NCBI GenBank assembly: GCA_033439265.1
Contig: JAVTVX010000016.1
Location: 17,406,701-17,470,700, forward strand
DNA length: 64,000 bases
Direction: 5' to 3'
DNA from: Dillenia suffruticosa
Taxonomy: Eukaryota > Streptophyta > Magnoliopsida > Dilleniales > Dilleniaceae
The notes below the pieces were generated by a model that saw nothing but the letters and a program-made list of their open reading frames with translations, was not told the origin of the DNA and did no database searches. A program made the position numbers and the translations under genes. Below, piece by piece: positions 13,401 through 24,719 of the stretch (position 1 is the stretch's first letter; every line of letters begins with the position of its first letter).

Positions 13401-15181
13401 TTTTTTTCTTTTTTTTTCTTTATTTATTTATTTTTGAGTTTATTAAACCAGCAGCATCAAGTTCACAATTTGATGAAAAAATATGAGTTCATTACATGAG
13501 TTGTTTGAGTCATTACGGAAGCCTTTCATGCCACTGTTTCTGGCACCTCAATCTAGAAAATAGTCATGCCTTGCATATGCCCATTCATACATCTTTTCTA
13601 CCCTCTTAAGTGCCTTTCTAGTCCGACTACGTTACTATCACTAAGAGCAAAATGAGAACCTGGGGACTAATCTTGGATACATGATATTCTCTATTGGCAA
13701 TGTCCTTCCAAAGTATTTGACCTAAACTAATTTGTATTATTTGCAGGTCTAGTTACTGCATCGCCAATGTTTATATGCTTCTTTTACTTGGTCTACAATG
13801 CAGAAAACAATTATTTTTCCTATATATAATGGTCAAATTCAAGCTTAAAGATCTGTGCATTTTGGATCTGCACAAACTATTCATTCAATTTTATAATTTT
13901 CCACATGATGATTATATCTCCTTCATTTGGAAGTTGTAAATTTCAATGGACTAAGCTGATTCTGGATTTAACATGATGAACAGTCTGGGTTTGAGGGGTT
14001 CATTAGGGACACATACACGGCATTGCCTGAGACACAAGAAAGGATGCTAGCAACAGAAGTCACTGCATCATGGAGGTATGCTTTTGTCTTCTTGTATGTT
14101 TGAGGGACTGGGCTTTCTGCTTTGGTGATTTTTTTTCCCCTGATTATTGTTATAATTTTTCCTTATACTGATCAGTGAGCATTTTTTTTCTATTTGTTGC
14201 AGTTACCCATTTGAATTTCTTGGTAATGTTCCATCAAGTCCTAACTATTTTACCGAGAGGTACATAGATGTGAAAAAGGTGTTGGTTGAAACATTCTTTG
14301 GTTCTCCAAAGGAGGGAGTTTACAGTGCATCTGTCCAGAGCACCCTTTATCAGATGGCAAAAGCTGTTCTCAGCAGGTCTCTCTCTCTCTTTCTCCAGAT
14401 CAATTTGAGATATGTTATGGGAAGGCTGATTCTCATTTTTCCACTTCTTTGGGTTGTTCAGGTTCCATGATGTGTCATCAATCAAACTTAAAATGCCTAA
14501 TATCCATTTCTTACCTGTTAATATGACAAACAAGGATAGAGCAACCATGGTGAAGGTAGGTTCACTCTTCCATCGACTTGCTAGAAAACTGAAAAAAAAA
14601 AAAAAGCCAAAAATGCTATTTCTTGTGGCAAAAAATACCTTGACATTCTCATGGTTGACGTGTCTAATTCTGATTGGTTCTGACAGTAATTTATGAACTT
14701 TTTTTTATGTTTATGTAACAACTAATGAAACTTGCTACATCATAAAATAAATGGGTCGCTTTCGTCATGATAATATTTTCTGAGAATGCAAAAATCATTG
14801 AGATATATATGGGAAAAGAAAAAGAGATAAGTGGTTAGTTTGGGTCACATTGATGAGTCTACTATCTGGTTGTCAGTTGGAACTTTGTGGCTAGGCATCA
14901 AGTATGATCGTTGTTGGTGATGTGGCTTCTTTTTTTCTTTGTTCTTCTTCTTCTTTTTGGGTGTGGAGGGGGGGGGGATGTGGGGGCTATTGCTCAAAGT
15001 AGAGAATGAAACAGATGTTCTGATTTCAATTTGATTATGTGATGAGTGGGGTGGGTGTAGGCCACTAAACTCTCAAAGAATTTCAATTGCTTTGCAGTTT
15101 GACAATGACGTATACTTGCCAACGGATGAGCCCCATGGATCAATTGAGGCCAGCTTAAGCCGCTTTCAGTCAAGGATGTAA
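7430..15181 (+). CDS. uricase (urate oxidase), peroxisomal, 8 exons
   Basis: Oxidises urate to 5-hydroxyisourate in peroxisomes, the first step of purine-ring breakdown toward allantoin. Exons: 7430-7636, 9793-9885, 10233-10308, 12732-12841, 13984-14075, 14203-14376, 14462-14555, 15098-15181. All introns are GT-AG and phases join exactly, giving 309 aa, the usual plant length. Family landmarks: the HGKERVRV stretch with the active-site lysine (K16), VATDTMKNT with the catalytic threonine (T63), F165 and R182 of the urate pocket, Q238 in VQSTLYQ, and N264/H266 in PNIHF, all assigned by recall against the Aspergillus enzyme. The C terminus SRM is a plant PTS1 import signal. The start is the first ATG in frame and is preceded by a TATA box. 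Intron 3 (2.4 kb) holds an antisense PPR fragment; intron 6 is only 85 bases. No defect is seen, so the gene looks functional. Confidence 0.96.
10730..11165. repeat. repeat-like purine tract in uricase intron 3
   Basis: The left part (about 10730-10910) has the look of a non-coding repeat and includes a G-box core in gacacgtggc and a TGACGTGGCC motif close together. The right part (10917-11090) is strongly purine-rich, made of GAGAGA and GAAA blocks. Two partial copies of a segment containing gagagaaagg and actgcctt lie about 100 bases apart. It directly abuts the PPR fragment. No terminal repeats were found. Confidence 0.4.
11235..11840 (-). pseudogene. PPR-protein gene fragment, broken
   Basis: The antisense strand of uricase intron 3 encodes pieces of a plant pentatricopeptide-repeat protein of the P class, normally an intronless nuclear gene for an organelle RNA-binding factor. 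The longest open piece (11358-11576) contains LGLELVLKFFDWVSH, followed by a stretch ending KISEQTSPTHEAINSVIQVF. This is the usual pre-repeat FFDW region running into the first repeats. After a stop at 11358-11360 the match continues in another frame with LVDKAFELYSFVIK and SVFACNSSLNGL, so there is at least one frameshift. Upstream, about 11600-11660, a further frame gives the acidic lead-in EPLETGLIENEIVVSD. Only the N-terminal part of a PPR gene is present and no start codon can be assigned. It is a dead partial copy. Confidence 0.7.
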
Positions 15182-16628
15182 AGCTTGTGATGTTTCCTCT
15201 GACAATAAGCCTTCTCTAATCTTTCTTGCTGCTAGTAAAATGGTAAAATAATCAGCAAGAATTTGATTAGAGTCTTGTTTTCAGTGTTATATTGTGCGAA
15301 GAAAAGGATGGTTGAAAGCACTGGGTCACAGTTGTGAACGAATGTTTTAGTCTAATCCAAACTTTATTGGAATATTGCTTTCATATTATATCAACACACG
15401 CGCGCACACAGACACACATGCGTGTGCATGCTTGCACGCATGTGAGAGGGAGAAGGTGGTAAGATCGAGGCTAGCATCGCTCTTTGTTCAGGCAATGAAA
15501 ATATATCTAGCGTTCGATAGGGTTTTGGGGTATCCACTCTTTTCTGACATTTCAATGTCAGATGTATTTGCGGAAACAGTTTCCTGCAGTATTGTTCTCC
15601 ATTCTCTGCCTTGTGCCTCGACTTTCGTATACTGGATTTTTGGTGTTATTTGTGTTGGTTGCTATCATAGGGTTCCACATAGAAGACGATATCATCGAAC
15701 GTATATATATTTGCTAGGGTTGTGGTATTGACTTCAATATAGTAGGGAGTGTGGAGGATGGCATAGATTGTTGTGATTGACGGCTGAAGCTATTGATGTA
15801 TTTAGGTTCACAATCGAAGCTGCGATGCGAGAGACTGCGATGCGAGACGCACACCAAGTGAAGCAAGTGAAGTGCGACATTTACTTGGGGTATCATTTCT
15901 TTGCAAAAGGAATTTAAAAAATAAAATGCTTAAATGTTGATTAAAGAAAATCATATATGAAGGTCCCAAACACCTCATCCCAGGCCTTGAAGGTGTTGAG
16001 TTGCTAGAAACCATGATCCATCACAAATAGAGATAGATATACTTATATACTGAAATTAGTTCCATGTATTTCTCTTGTTGAGTATAACATCAGCATATCC
16101 AGCAATACTTATTCAGTCGGAGATGGTTTTAGTTTATTCTTATTATAGGTAAACCTGATGGCACATTCCTTCCTCATGCTTCCTTTCCTTAGTTTTTCCT
16201 GCTCATATAACAAATAAAGAAATTACTAGAAATTCATTTGATAATTCAACCCACCATCTCCTAAAAATGGAATATAAATAGGAAAAAAGTCTGGCCTCTT
16301 TCTTATTTATTTAAGTTATTTCCTTCTTTTAATTTAATGACTTCATAAATTATAATATTTATTAGATTTCTATTATATTATTTTTCTTATTCTACGTTTT
16401 TCTATTTAAATTCAGTTATATTTTCTACGTTTCCTTCTCCATAGCTCATTTTCTTTGCTGATGATATTCCTAGTTGATTTGTTATATTTAAACTCCGAAA
16501 AAGAAAAAAAGGATTAGCCTTTGAGAAAAATGCTAATGTTGAAGTTCCCAGTTATTTAAAATCCTTGTTAATCATATGGATCTCATAAACATTTTAATCC
16601 GCTTCCTTCACATGCGATGTAAATTCAC
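15182..16628. other. 3' flank of uricase and intergenic DNA
   Basis: The first 100-200 bases should contain the uricase 3' UTR; an AATAA-like run lies near 15245. A CG/CA alternating stretch is at about 15395-15440. A short direct duplication of ctgcgatgcgaga is near 15821-15850. Frames in this stretch do not look like a gene. Confidence 0.45.
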
Positions 16629-16647
16629 TACATAGTGATCTCATAAT
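16629..16647. repeat. left target site duplication of SINE dimer
   Basis: tacatagtgatctcataat is repeated without a mismatch at 16963-16981, exactly bracketing the SINE-derived insert. Confidence 0.85.
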
Positions 16648-16962
16648 GGGTTCACTCAAGTGTACAAAGTATTTTTCGGTTTAGTGCAGGGTAAGGAGAG
16701 GATAAACGTATATGTACGTTGTCTTTCTCTTATATTTTTACAAAGAGACTGTTTTCATATCTCGAATTTTTGATCTCGTAGAGCGCTTACCCAGTGTACA
16801 AAGTGTTGTCTGGCTTAGTGTGGGGTAGGGGAGGATAGGCATATATATACATAGCTTAGCATTTTTCTTGTATTTTTATAAAAAAATTGTTTTCACGTCT
16901 TAAATCCATGATTTTGAGATTATGAAAGAAACAATTTTAACGTTGTATTAAGTTTCACCCTT
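16648..16962 (-). mobile_element. dimeric Au-like SINE insertion
   Basis: Read on the minus strand, two head-to-tail copies each end in the tail typical of the plant Au SINE family: a CCTCCCC/CCTCTCC block, then cactaa and CTTTGTACACTxGG. The first copy (about 16795-16962) keeps a degenerate B-box region, ggatttaagacgtgaaaac. The second (about 16648-16795) has lost most of its head but retains ATTCGAGATATGAAAAC and the TCTTTGTAAAAATATAAG block. The pair is flanked by a perfect 19-bp target duplication, so it appears to have inserted as one unit of 315 bases. The family call is from recalled consensus, not a search. Confidence 0.72.
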
Positions 16963-16981
16963 TACATAGTGATCTCATAAT
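16963..16981. repeat. right target site duplication of SINE dimer
   Basis: A perfect 19-base repeat of 16629-16647. Confidence 0.85.
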
Positions 16982-17074
16982 AAAATAAAAACAATTATTC
17001 ATATAATATTTTTTGAAGTATATGGTTGTAGAAAGAGGCTGGCTACCAATTAACTCATTATGTAACATAATTAA

Positions 17075-17219
17075 CTCATTTGGTTATTCCAGTGGTAAAG
17101 GATTCTTGTTTAATTGTTTTTTCTAAAGTACAGCATGTAAATTTTTATAGATATGTATATTTTAATAAATTTTATGGTTTCTATGTAACAAAAAAAAAAA
17201 AAAAAAACACCTCATTTGG
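17075..17219 (+). mobile_element. short poly(A) retroposed insert
   Basis: An insert of about 127 bases (17084-17210) ends in an A run (about 17190-17207) and is bracketed by the 9-base direct repeat ctcatttgg at 17075-17083 and 17211-17219. Its first bases, ttccagtggtaaagg, resemble a tRNA-type A box, suggesting a SINE. No B box is evident, so a truncated LINE or other retrocopy is equally possible. Confidence 0.45.
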
Positions 17220-18543
17220 CTACTGTGTAAACCTGTGAACATCCGGGTTCTATGCTTTTTAACTTTGCATCTGTTGACCCCTCAACCCTTTAGCTTTATT
17301 GCTGAGCTCTCACCTGCTCGGGGTAATTTTGAGCTCCAACGCATGAACATAACAAAGAACGTCACTAATAATAATAATAATAATAAAATCAACTCTAACA
17401 TGCACTGTAGTTGCTAGTGGTCTGAAATCTTCTGTGCTGATTTCTAAGAATTTTGGGTTTTAATACTAACAGTGGTCTCAGATCTTTATGCAGAATTTTC
17501 AGAATCTTGTGTTTTGATACCAACCGTGACGACCTCTTACTCGGCTGTTATCTCCTCTAAAAGTGAGGATAAAATACTAATTCGAAGCTAAGTAAACATT
17601 ACAAAATAAGTACACTCGTGATGGTAATTTTTTTTTTTTGTTCTATAAGAATTCAAATCTTGGATGGTTATGAGAGGGGGATTGTGATCACTCCATTTGA
17701 GGACCATTCATGATCGTAATGATAGAAGTTGTTATGGTCGATATATTTTGGGTCTAATAATAAAATATTAAATTTTTTTAATTTAAATTTTGAATTTAAA
17801 ATTTGAGATCGAAAAAATGAATAATCAATTTCTGAATTGGTCTCTTAGCTGCTCGAATCAGTTAGTCAAAGCTATTTTATCTTACACACCTAAAATTTTA
17901 TTGGCATATCAATTGTATCCTTTTTCTTTTCATTTTCTTTTCTTTCTTTTATTCTTTTTTGCACATTCATATAAATCAACAAAAATATCATTTGGAAAAA
18001 TTGAGGTTAGAATGAATTGAATTTATGTAAAATTATTTTAACTAATTATTTTATTTCTTTGTAATGTTTTAATTTTTCCCTATGTGCTATTGGACGTATG
18101 GCCACTCCATAGTTGAAGAAAACAAAGATCAGAATCAATGGCTTAGCAAAAAAAAGGACAAAAATAAAATTTAAAAAAAATACAAGTACAAGAAGTACAC
18201 CAAATAGCAATTGAAAACAGAGTTAGGAAAGAAAGAATTGAGCTTTGCTGCTGGACTTTTGCAATGCAAAAGCTTCTTAGATTTGGTCCACCAAGCCTCA
18301 AGAACTTCAATTTTTTTTTGTTTTAACCGATCAGCATTAATAGTCATATTTTGAATAATTTGATTTGAATATTATCAGCTTTAATTTAAAAAAATTTCAT
18401 TCAATATAATATTTTTTATTTTTAAATTTTAAATCTGAAATTTGATTAAAAGATATAGTATTTTTATCTAATCGACCAACTTTTCGTTAATAAGAATTTC
18501 AATTTTGGGAACACCAGAATTGCATCTTCACCTTCTTCCCTTA

Positions 18544-18741
18544 TCATATAGCTAATTCTACGACAATACTTAAAACTTCTTTGGCAACAAACTCTGGGAA
18601 CAGAGGTTCTCCTTCAAGGCAGGGAAGATTCTCCAATGTCAACTCTTGTAGCCTTGCAAAAGTTTCCCTGGCAAGCCATAACAATGCCCTTTTAAGCATT
18701 CCACCCCATAAAGCTCTAATTTCTCGGGGTGGAATACACAT
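18544..18741 (-). other. unrecognised 65-codon open frame, possible gene fragment
   Basis: A leucine-rich open frame (begins MCIPPREIRALWGG, contains ETFARLQELTLENLPCLEG) has composition more protein-like than its AT-rich surroundings. The LQELTLENLPCLEG stretch is reminiscent of leucine-rich-repeat segments of plant resistance proteins, but 65 codons are too few to decide. There is no neighbouring exon, promoter or splice structure I can support. Confidence 0.22.
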
Positions 18742-18924
18742 TTCATGCTATCACAAATATCATATATTTTTTTAAAAATTTAAATTTCTTTTATTTTTAT
18801 ATTTTTATATAGGTAAAATTTTTATATAAAACCAACTTAATTTATTGTAATATTTTATTCATAATAATGAATCATTAGTGTTGTATATTTTTTATTGTTT
18901 CTATATTTTTAATATGATAAAAAA

Positions 18925-19103
18925 GGGTTCATCTCGTGTATAAAGTATTATTCGGCTTAATACGAAATAGGGAGAGGGTGGACATATACGTACGTAGTCT
19001 TTCCTTATATTTTTTTGCAAAGAGTCTACTTTCAATCCTTAAAATCTGTGATATTGAAGCTATTAAAGGAATAAGTTTATCGTTACGTCAAAATTCATCC
19101 TCT
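18925..19103 (-). mobile_element. Au-like SINE, single copy
   Basis: On the minus strand this has the same layout as the dimer at 16648-16962: a degenerate head, GACTCTTTGCAAAAAAATAT, then CCACCCTCTCCC, and an ending in TTTATACACGAGATGAACCC. No target duplication was found, so the ends are approximate. It is more diverged from the Au pattern than the dimer. Confidence 0.6.
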
Positions 19104-19859
19104 TTGATACGGTGCAATAATAGCACCGGTTAGAATGTGAAATAATAATAATTATACAGATCGACCATAAGCACCTCCTCCAAGTTCCTAATGCCTCCGC
19201 TATATTTGAACCTCTTTTTGAATCACAATATTTCTTTTACTTTCTCAATGAAAATTTATTTATTTTTTGTTAAGTACATAATTGTGTTTAAAATTTTGGG
19301 GTAATATATTGTGGATTTTTTAAATTAAGAAGAATTTGAATTTTTCGAAGCAAAATTTTGTGGATCAAATTACTCATTCCTTCTTCACCCTAAGCTTTCT
19401 ATTTCTTCTCTCTTTTTACTTAATTTTTTCCTTCATTTTTTCTCTTTTCTTTTTCTTTTTGTTTCTGCTTCCTACTTTAAAAATTTCTTCTTAATTTCAA
19501 CTTTAAACCCAAGTAATTCAAACTCTTGCTGTGGAATTGAAAATAGGTTAGTGTAACAACTTTAATTAAAAACACTATTATATATATATATATATAAACT
19601 ACTGATATTTAATAATCACATTAAATCCGAGAGACGATATTAGTTGAGTTGTAATTTATATACGTAACTTTTAATATACTTATTTCATTCAACTGTAGCA
19701 TTCTTGCAACTTCTAACCAAATATATGTAACTTTCTATTAAAGTGGATTAAACAATTTGCCTTTGCGAATGGCAACAGGACGTAGCAACCAATTTAATTA
19801 AACATACAGTATCATATAACATGTGTAGAAGAAATACTGTATTTTTTGGTATATTTATT

Positions 19860-21400
19860 TGTAAACACTAAATATGATAATCTAATGGAGTGAATAGGTT
19901 ATCTACAAGTTTTGATTAATTATTAAGATTTAAAAACAATTTACAAATTAAACAAAGGAAATTTAAAGAAATATTGATACAAACAATTTATAGTGGTTCT
20001 ATTTTCTTGGTGTACGTCCACTCTTAAACTTTATCTAGATTTTCAAATCTACTATTCTATCCAAATAATTACAAAGTAGCTTTCCACAGTGCTAATGAAC
20101 CACACAAGTATTGTCCCAAATACTTCAACTTGATTTTCACATGATCAAGTAAACCTAATCTGATACATCTCTTTATCACTTTCACTCAAGACTAAGATTA
20201 ATGAAATTTTGATTTTATACAAGAAGTAGAGAGAAAAATGAAAAGTAAAGTGAAGTTCTTGACCTTCAGAATTACTCGTTACAGTACAAATGGATACAAA
20301 TTATAAAATATAAAAAGTAGAGCTTGTCGATGATGTTCTGAGTATTGTTCAAGATTCATGCCCTGCCTCCTTCATTCTTGAGTTGTTTTTATAGTCTAAG
20401 AATCGGGTTTTGCCATTAGAGATCATTGAATGCATAACAGTGTTTGGTGAGATAGGTGAACAGTATATTTAATTCGAGACAGCTTTTTTGAACAAATGAA
20501 CATTAGACGCATCAAGTCAATCTCTTAAGATCTTAAGCAAACCTGTCTTTACAATTTAAATTCTTGGGTTGCCTTGATAACTATGCAAGTCTACTTGTCA
20601 AGATTTCAAATGTGAGAGGTAAGGGACTTGTCTTCACCATGAGTAGTCTTGTCAACACACAAGGTTTCTTATGAAAATAACGAGTCGCGTCAACCTTGAC
20701 TTTTTATTTTACAGGGCAACTTGCATTTATGAGTAAGACAATCTATATACTTAAATTCATTTATTAGGTCGCCTTGGATATGCTTGAGTCTTCTTGCATA
20801 AATTTCAGATTTTGTCAGTCATCTTGTTGAATTCACCGAGACAATTTATACTTTTATTTTTTATGTTCAGGTCGTCTTGCACTTATAATTGAGTCGCCTT
20901 GTATGTTGTGCAGAGTAATACTTTTGAGGCTTACTTTTCTCATGTCGTCTTGTATATAAGATTGAGTCATCCTAGGTATAGTCAGATCGTCTTATGCTTA
21001 AGATTAAGTTATCCTAGGTATGTGCAGACTTACACTTCTAAGACCTAAATTTGTTGGGTCGTTTCATCCCAAATGTTAGGTCACCTTAGGTATTGTGCAG
21101 TTTTAGGTTTCTGTGACTAGTTTACCTCAGGTCGTCTTATGCTTATGGTCAGGTCGCCATGTTATGCAAACTTAGACTTTTGAGGTTTGATTACCTCTGG
21201 TCATCTTATACTTGTGGTTGGGTCACCCTGTGTGTGTGCAGACACTAATTTCTAAGACATGATTCTCTTAGGTCATCTTGTGTCCATTCATAGGTCATCT
21301 TAGGTATTTGCACTTAACCCATTTTCTCTTATTCATGCTCATAAGTCGCCTTGCATTACATAGATAAGGCGACTTGCTTATACTGATTTCAATTTTAATA
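19860..21400 (-). repeat. LTR-like fossil fragment with ~70-bp degenerate array
   Basis: In minus orientation, 19890-20070 has the gaaccactataaatt and gtggacgta features found in LTRs of some plant Ty1/copia elements. It adjoins a stretch (about 20560-21370) in which GTCGTCTTG, GTCGCCTTG or GTCATCTTG recurs. Successive GTCGTCTTG-type motifs lie near 20871, 20944, 20985, 21058, 21137, 21199 and 21269, mostly about 70 bases apart. No coding parts or second end were seen, so it is a partial, old copy. Confidence 0.4.
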
Positions 21401-21449
21401 ATTTTTCTTATTTCTTTCTAATTTTAAATTAATTACAAAATATTAACTT

Positions 21450-23803
21450 TTATCGTTATTAATTATCATCAAAATTTATTTTACTCAATATTATTGATAG
21501 AGTTTAAATGAGTGTAATATTTATGATTGATTTTGCTTTATTTTTGAATAAATATTACACTAATATTTATATTTTATGGTATTTGATATACTATAGTTGA
21601 TAGAGGAGATTTATTAAGAAAAGTGAAAAAAAATGAGATAAGTTAGAACAATTATACAAAAGATAGAAAATTGGATAGCTATACTCTTTCATTAGCATGC
21701 GGATCATGACAACTATTACAGAATTTTCTTGAGGCTAAGCCAACAATATCCCCTCATTGTTCGTACGAAAATTTAAGGAAATCTGAGTTTAATTTGGGGA
21801 TATTGAAGATTTTGAAGATTTTGCTTCATTCTTAATATTTAGCGATAGAAAATTTTGGAAATTCAATTCTCAAGATATTTTATCTTTTAAAAACTTTTTT
21901 TATTTAAAAATTTTTAGGGTATTATCTTTTAAAAGTTTTTCATTTCTTAAAATAAATAAGAATAATTTGTTAAGTTAGGAAAATAGAATGGACTTCACCT
22001 TTTTTTTAAGGTTGCTACTCCTACACATATATAGAAGTATTACATTGTTTTTGGAGGATGGGGTGTTGTGAAGCCCGAAAGGGGTAGCAGCCAGCAACCT
22101 AGAGAAAAATGTAGGGAAGAATGTGTTTTCTTGACTTTCTAGCATACATATTTGAGAGAGGAATAGCAACCCGCAGTCAACATTCTTTTACTTTTTTCCA
22201 TTACTTTTCAGCAGCAATAAATCATTGTAAGTTTTTTTTTATATATTTTATTTCTAATTTATTTTTCTAATAAAAAAATTATTGAAATCTTGATAAATGA
22301 AAATTGTCAAATTTAAGTGATTTTATTGATTTGATATTTATAAATATTTATAAATATTTATTTAATCTCGATACCCTAATATTTATAATTATTTTGACTT
22401 TATTAAATAGAGACATATATTTAATAACTCTAAAATAATCTACAACTATTTAAAAATAGTAAAATTTGTTTGTTTTTAATAGAGTGGTAATTGGTATGGT
22501 TTTGCCTCATAAGTATTTAATTATGTCAAGGGATTAAATAATTTAGTTTAAATAAATTCAAGTTGGAATTTGTTAATTAGAATTGGATCTCTTTAGATCT
22601 TAATACTATGAAAATACTAAATCCAATGAGAGTCTCTTAGATTATCTTTCGATAGGGCAGTAGTTAATGATGATATCTTAATTACCGAAGAAATAATGAG
22701 AAATTGATCGTTTTGTGGTATTTAACGACTATAACCAATTTATTTACATAATAGTGAATAATTTTTGTATCGATAATCAATCAAATATATTAAAATGGAA
22801 ATAATTCATTTGATTAGGTTTTATTATCATTTATATTTATTCCTTTAATTAGTGTTATTTAATTATTTTACTCTACTTAATTTTATTGATTTATTTATTT
22901 TTGTTAATTTTAGATAATTTCTTAAACCCCTACATTTTATTTTTATTTTTTAAAAAGAAATAAATTTATTTTTCCATGTGGATACAACCCTACTTACCCT
23001 AAACTCATCTTTTGTGAAGTAATTATTTTTATTTTTAGTTGGATTGACATCCATCATTTATCTTACTTAAACATAGTTAGTTTTTTTTTAAAATGTTAAT
23101 GATAGTATTTCAAATTCTAACCAAATGTAACATTCCGCCATTTTTCCCCATCCTCCATTAGCAGAGTCTCCACTTCTCCAATCCCAATCTCCCAACCATT
23201 ACTCACCAAAGCTCTCTCCAATCAAAGCCCTAAAGAGGCAAAATGTCTATGATAGTTTTGAATCTCTTAAAACCCAAATGTTTGTTGTTTTTGGTCCCAT
23301 GGGTATCTACTCATAATTTCTTTATTTTTTGAGCATACATTATTAAACGGCAGGCTAGTTTAAGAATTTTGGCATATTTTGGGGTTGTCGATTGTTTGGA
23401 ATTTACAATCAGTGTAACTATATAACCTCACTTTTATTCTTAGAGATATCAAGGCAGAACTATATGATAGCATAAAAAATGTTTATGTGACCATATCTGA
23501 AACCCTTCTATGGATTTCAGAAAATTTCTCCATTAGGATTTGCCCAATACTTTTCCCAAGCTTACAAAAGTTAGAGCATTTGAATACAAGTCTAGTAAAG
23601 ATTTTAATTTAGAAATTAGTACTAACCCATATCACAATTTGATGCCGAAATTATCAACAAAGGTCGAATAGACAAAACCTACCTCCGTGAGGAAAAGGTA
23701 GACATATGAAAAAGCTTGTGGTGGAAAAAGAACGCAGCCAAGCAAAGTTTGGAGACCAAAGAGTCTAGTGGTTTCTGATGAGCGGCAGCGGTGATGGCGG
23801 AGA
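21450..23803. other. AT-rich intergenic DNA, no gene recognised
   Basis: Long AT-rich DNA without a convincing gene, RNA gene or bounded transposon. A slightly richer patch at about 23130-23260 looks like a plant 5' leader followed by a short open stretch, but nothing downstream continues it. The short frames near 21975-22169 and 23679-23867 are unconvincing. Confidence 0.4.
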
Positions 23804-24020
23804 TGTCGAGATACGGTTTTAAAAGGGAAACCATGTGAATGATTTGTAATCCTTTTTTAGGGATCACTTGAGCATTATATTTGGTATATATTCTTGTTAA
23901 AATAGTTTCCTATTTTCTTCGTAGGATAGTTTTCTACTTTCGTGAGATAGCAAACATGTGTATAACTTATATATATATTTTAAAATACAATTGAATGAAT
24001 TACCTGTTTTTAATGTTTCA
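23804..24020 (+). repeat. left LTR of copia fossil
   Basis: It starts TGTCGAGATAC and pairs with 32109-32330 in the same orientation. Shared landmarks include aaaagggaaaccatgt, ttcctattttctt and acaattgaatg. The primer-binding site begins one to three bases after its end. Confidence 0.75.
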
Positions 24021-24719
24021 CATGGTATCAAAACCTTAAACTCGTTATAAAAAAATGAATCCCTTTGTTGATTCCATTCCTTTATATCTCCCTATTGACA
24101 TATCGATAGATTTTGATAATAAACAAAATATAAATAGATTGACTAAAGAATAAATTTGGAGACTATTGGCTGAAATATAAGAAGTGGTCAACTTATTAGA
24201 AAGAAGAGGTAGTAATACATATGAATAAAATTGACACTTAAGAATATTGAAGAACGGTCACATAATAAAAAGAAACAACATATTATTAATAATAGTTAAT
24301 AGTGTTATTTAAGCAAACAAGTTGAATAGGAAATAAGATATTTAAAATGTTAAAAATCCAGATTTGACTAACTCATCAGAGACTAAGTATGACTATTTAA
24401 AATATCAAGAAAATGAGAATTAAAAATGACGATATTTGTTTCTCATATATCAATTAGGTTAAAATCTATTTTTTCAGAATTTTTCTAAATTGCTAACCTT
24501 CCGAACAAAATTCATCCAAATTGTTGAAATTGAAAATCAAAATTAAAATTTTATTTTTTGAAGAGAAAGTTAACTTTTAATCCTTAAAGAATTAGTTTTT
24601 AAAACAATTTTTATCGAATCCAAAAGGGGATATTTTCTTATTTACATATAATATTTTAAGTAAATAGAAATGTAAAAACTTGATATTTATTTAAATTATT
24701 ATGATAGCAAATGACATAA

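Noticed and set aside
15375-15731. 118-codon frame after uricase
   Set aside because: It starts in a CG/CA microsatellite and has no recognisable domain or codon pattern.
17085-17110. a tRNA gene beginning at the A-box-like attccagtggtaaagg
   Set aside because: No B box, anticodon stem or acceptor stem follows. A poly(A) tail and flanking direct repeat point to a retroposed insert.
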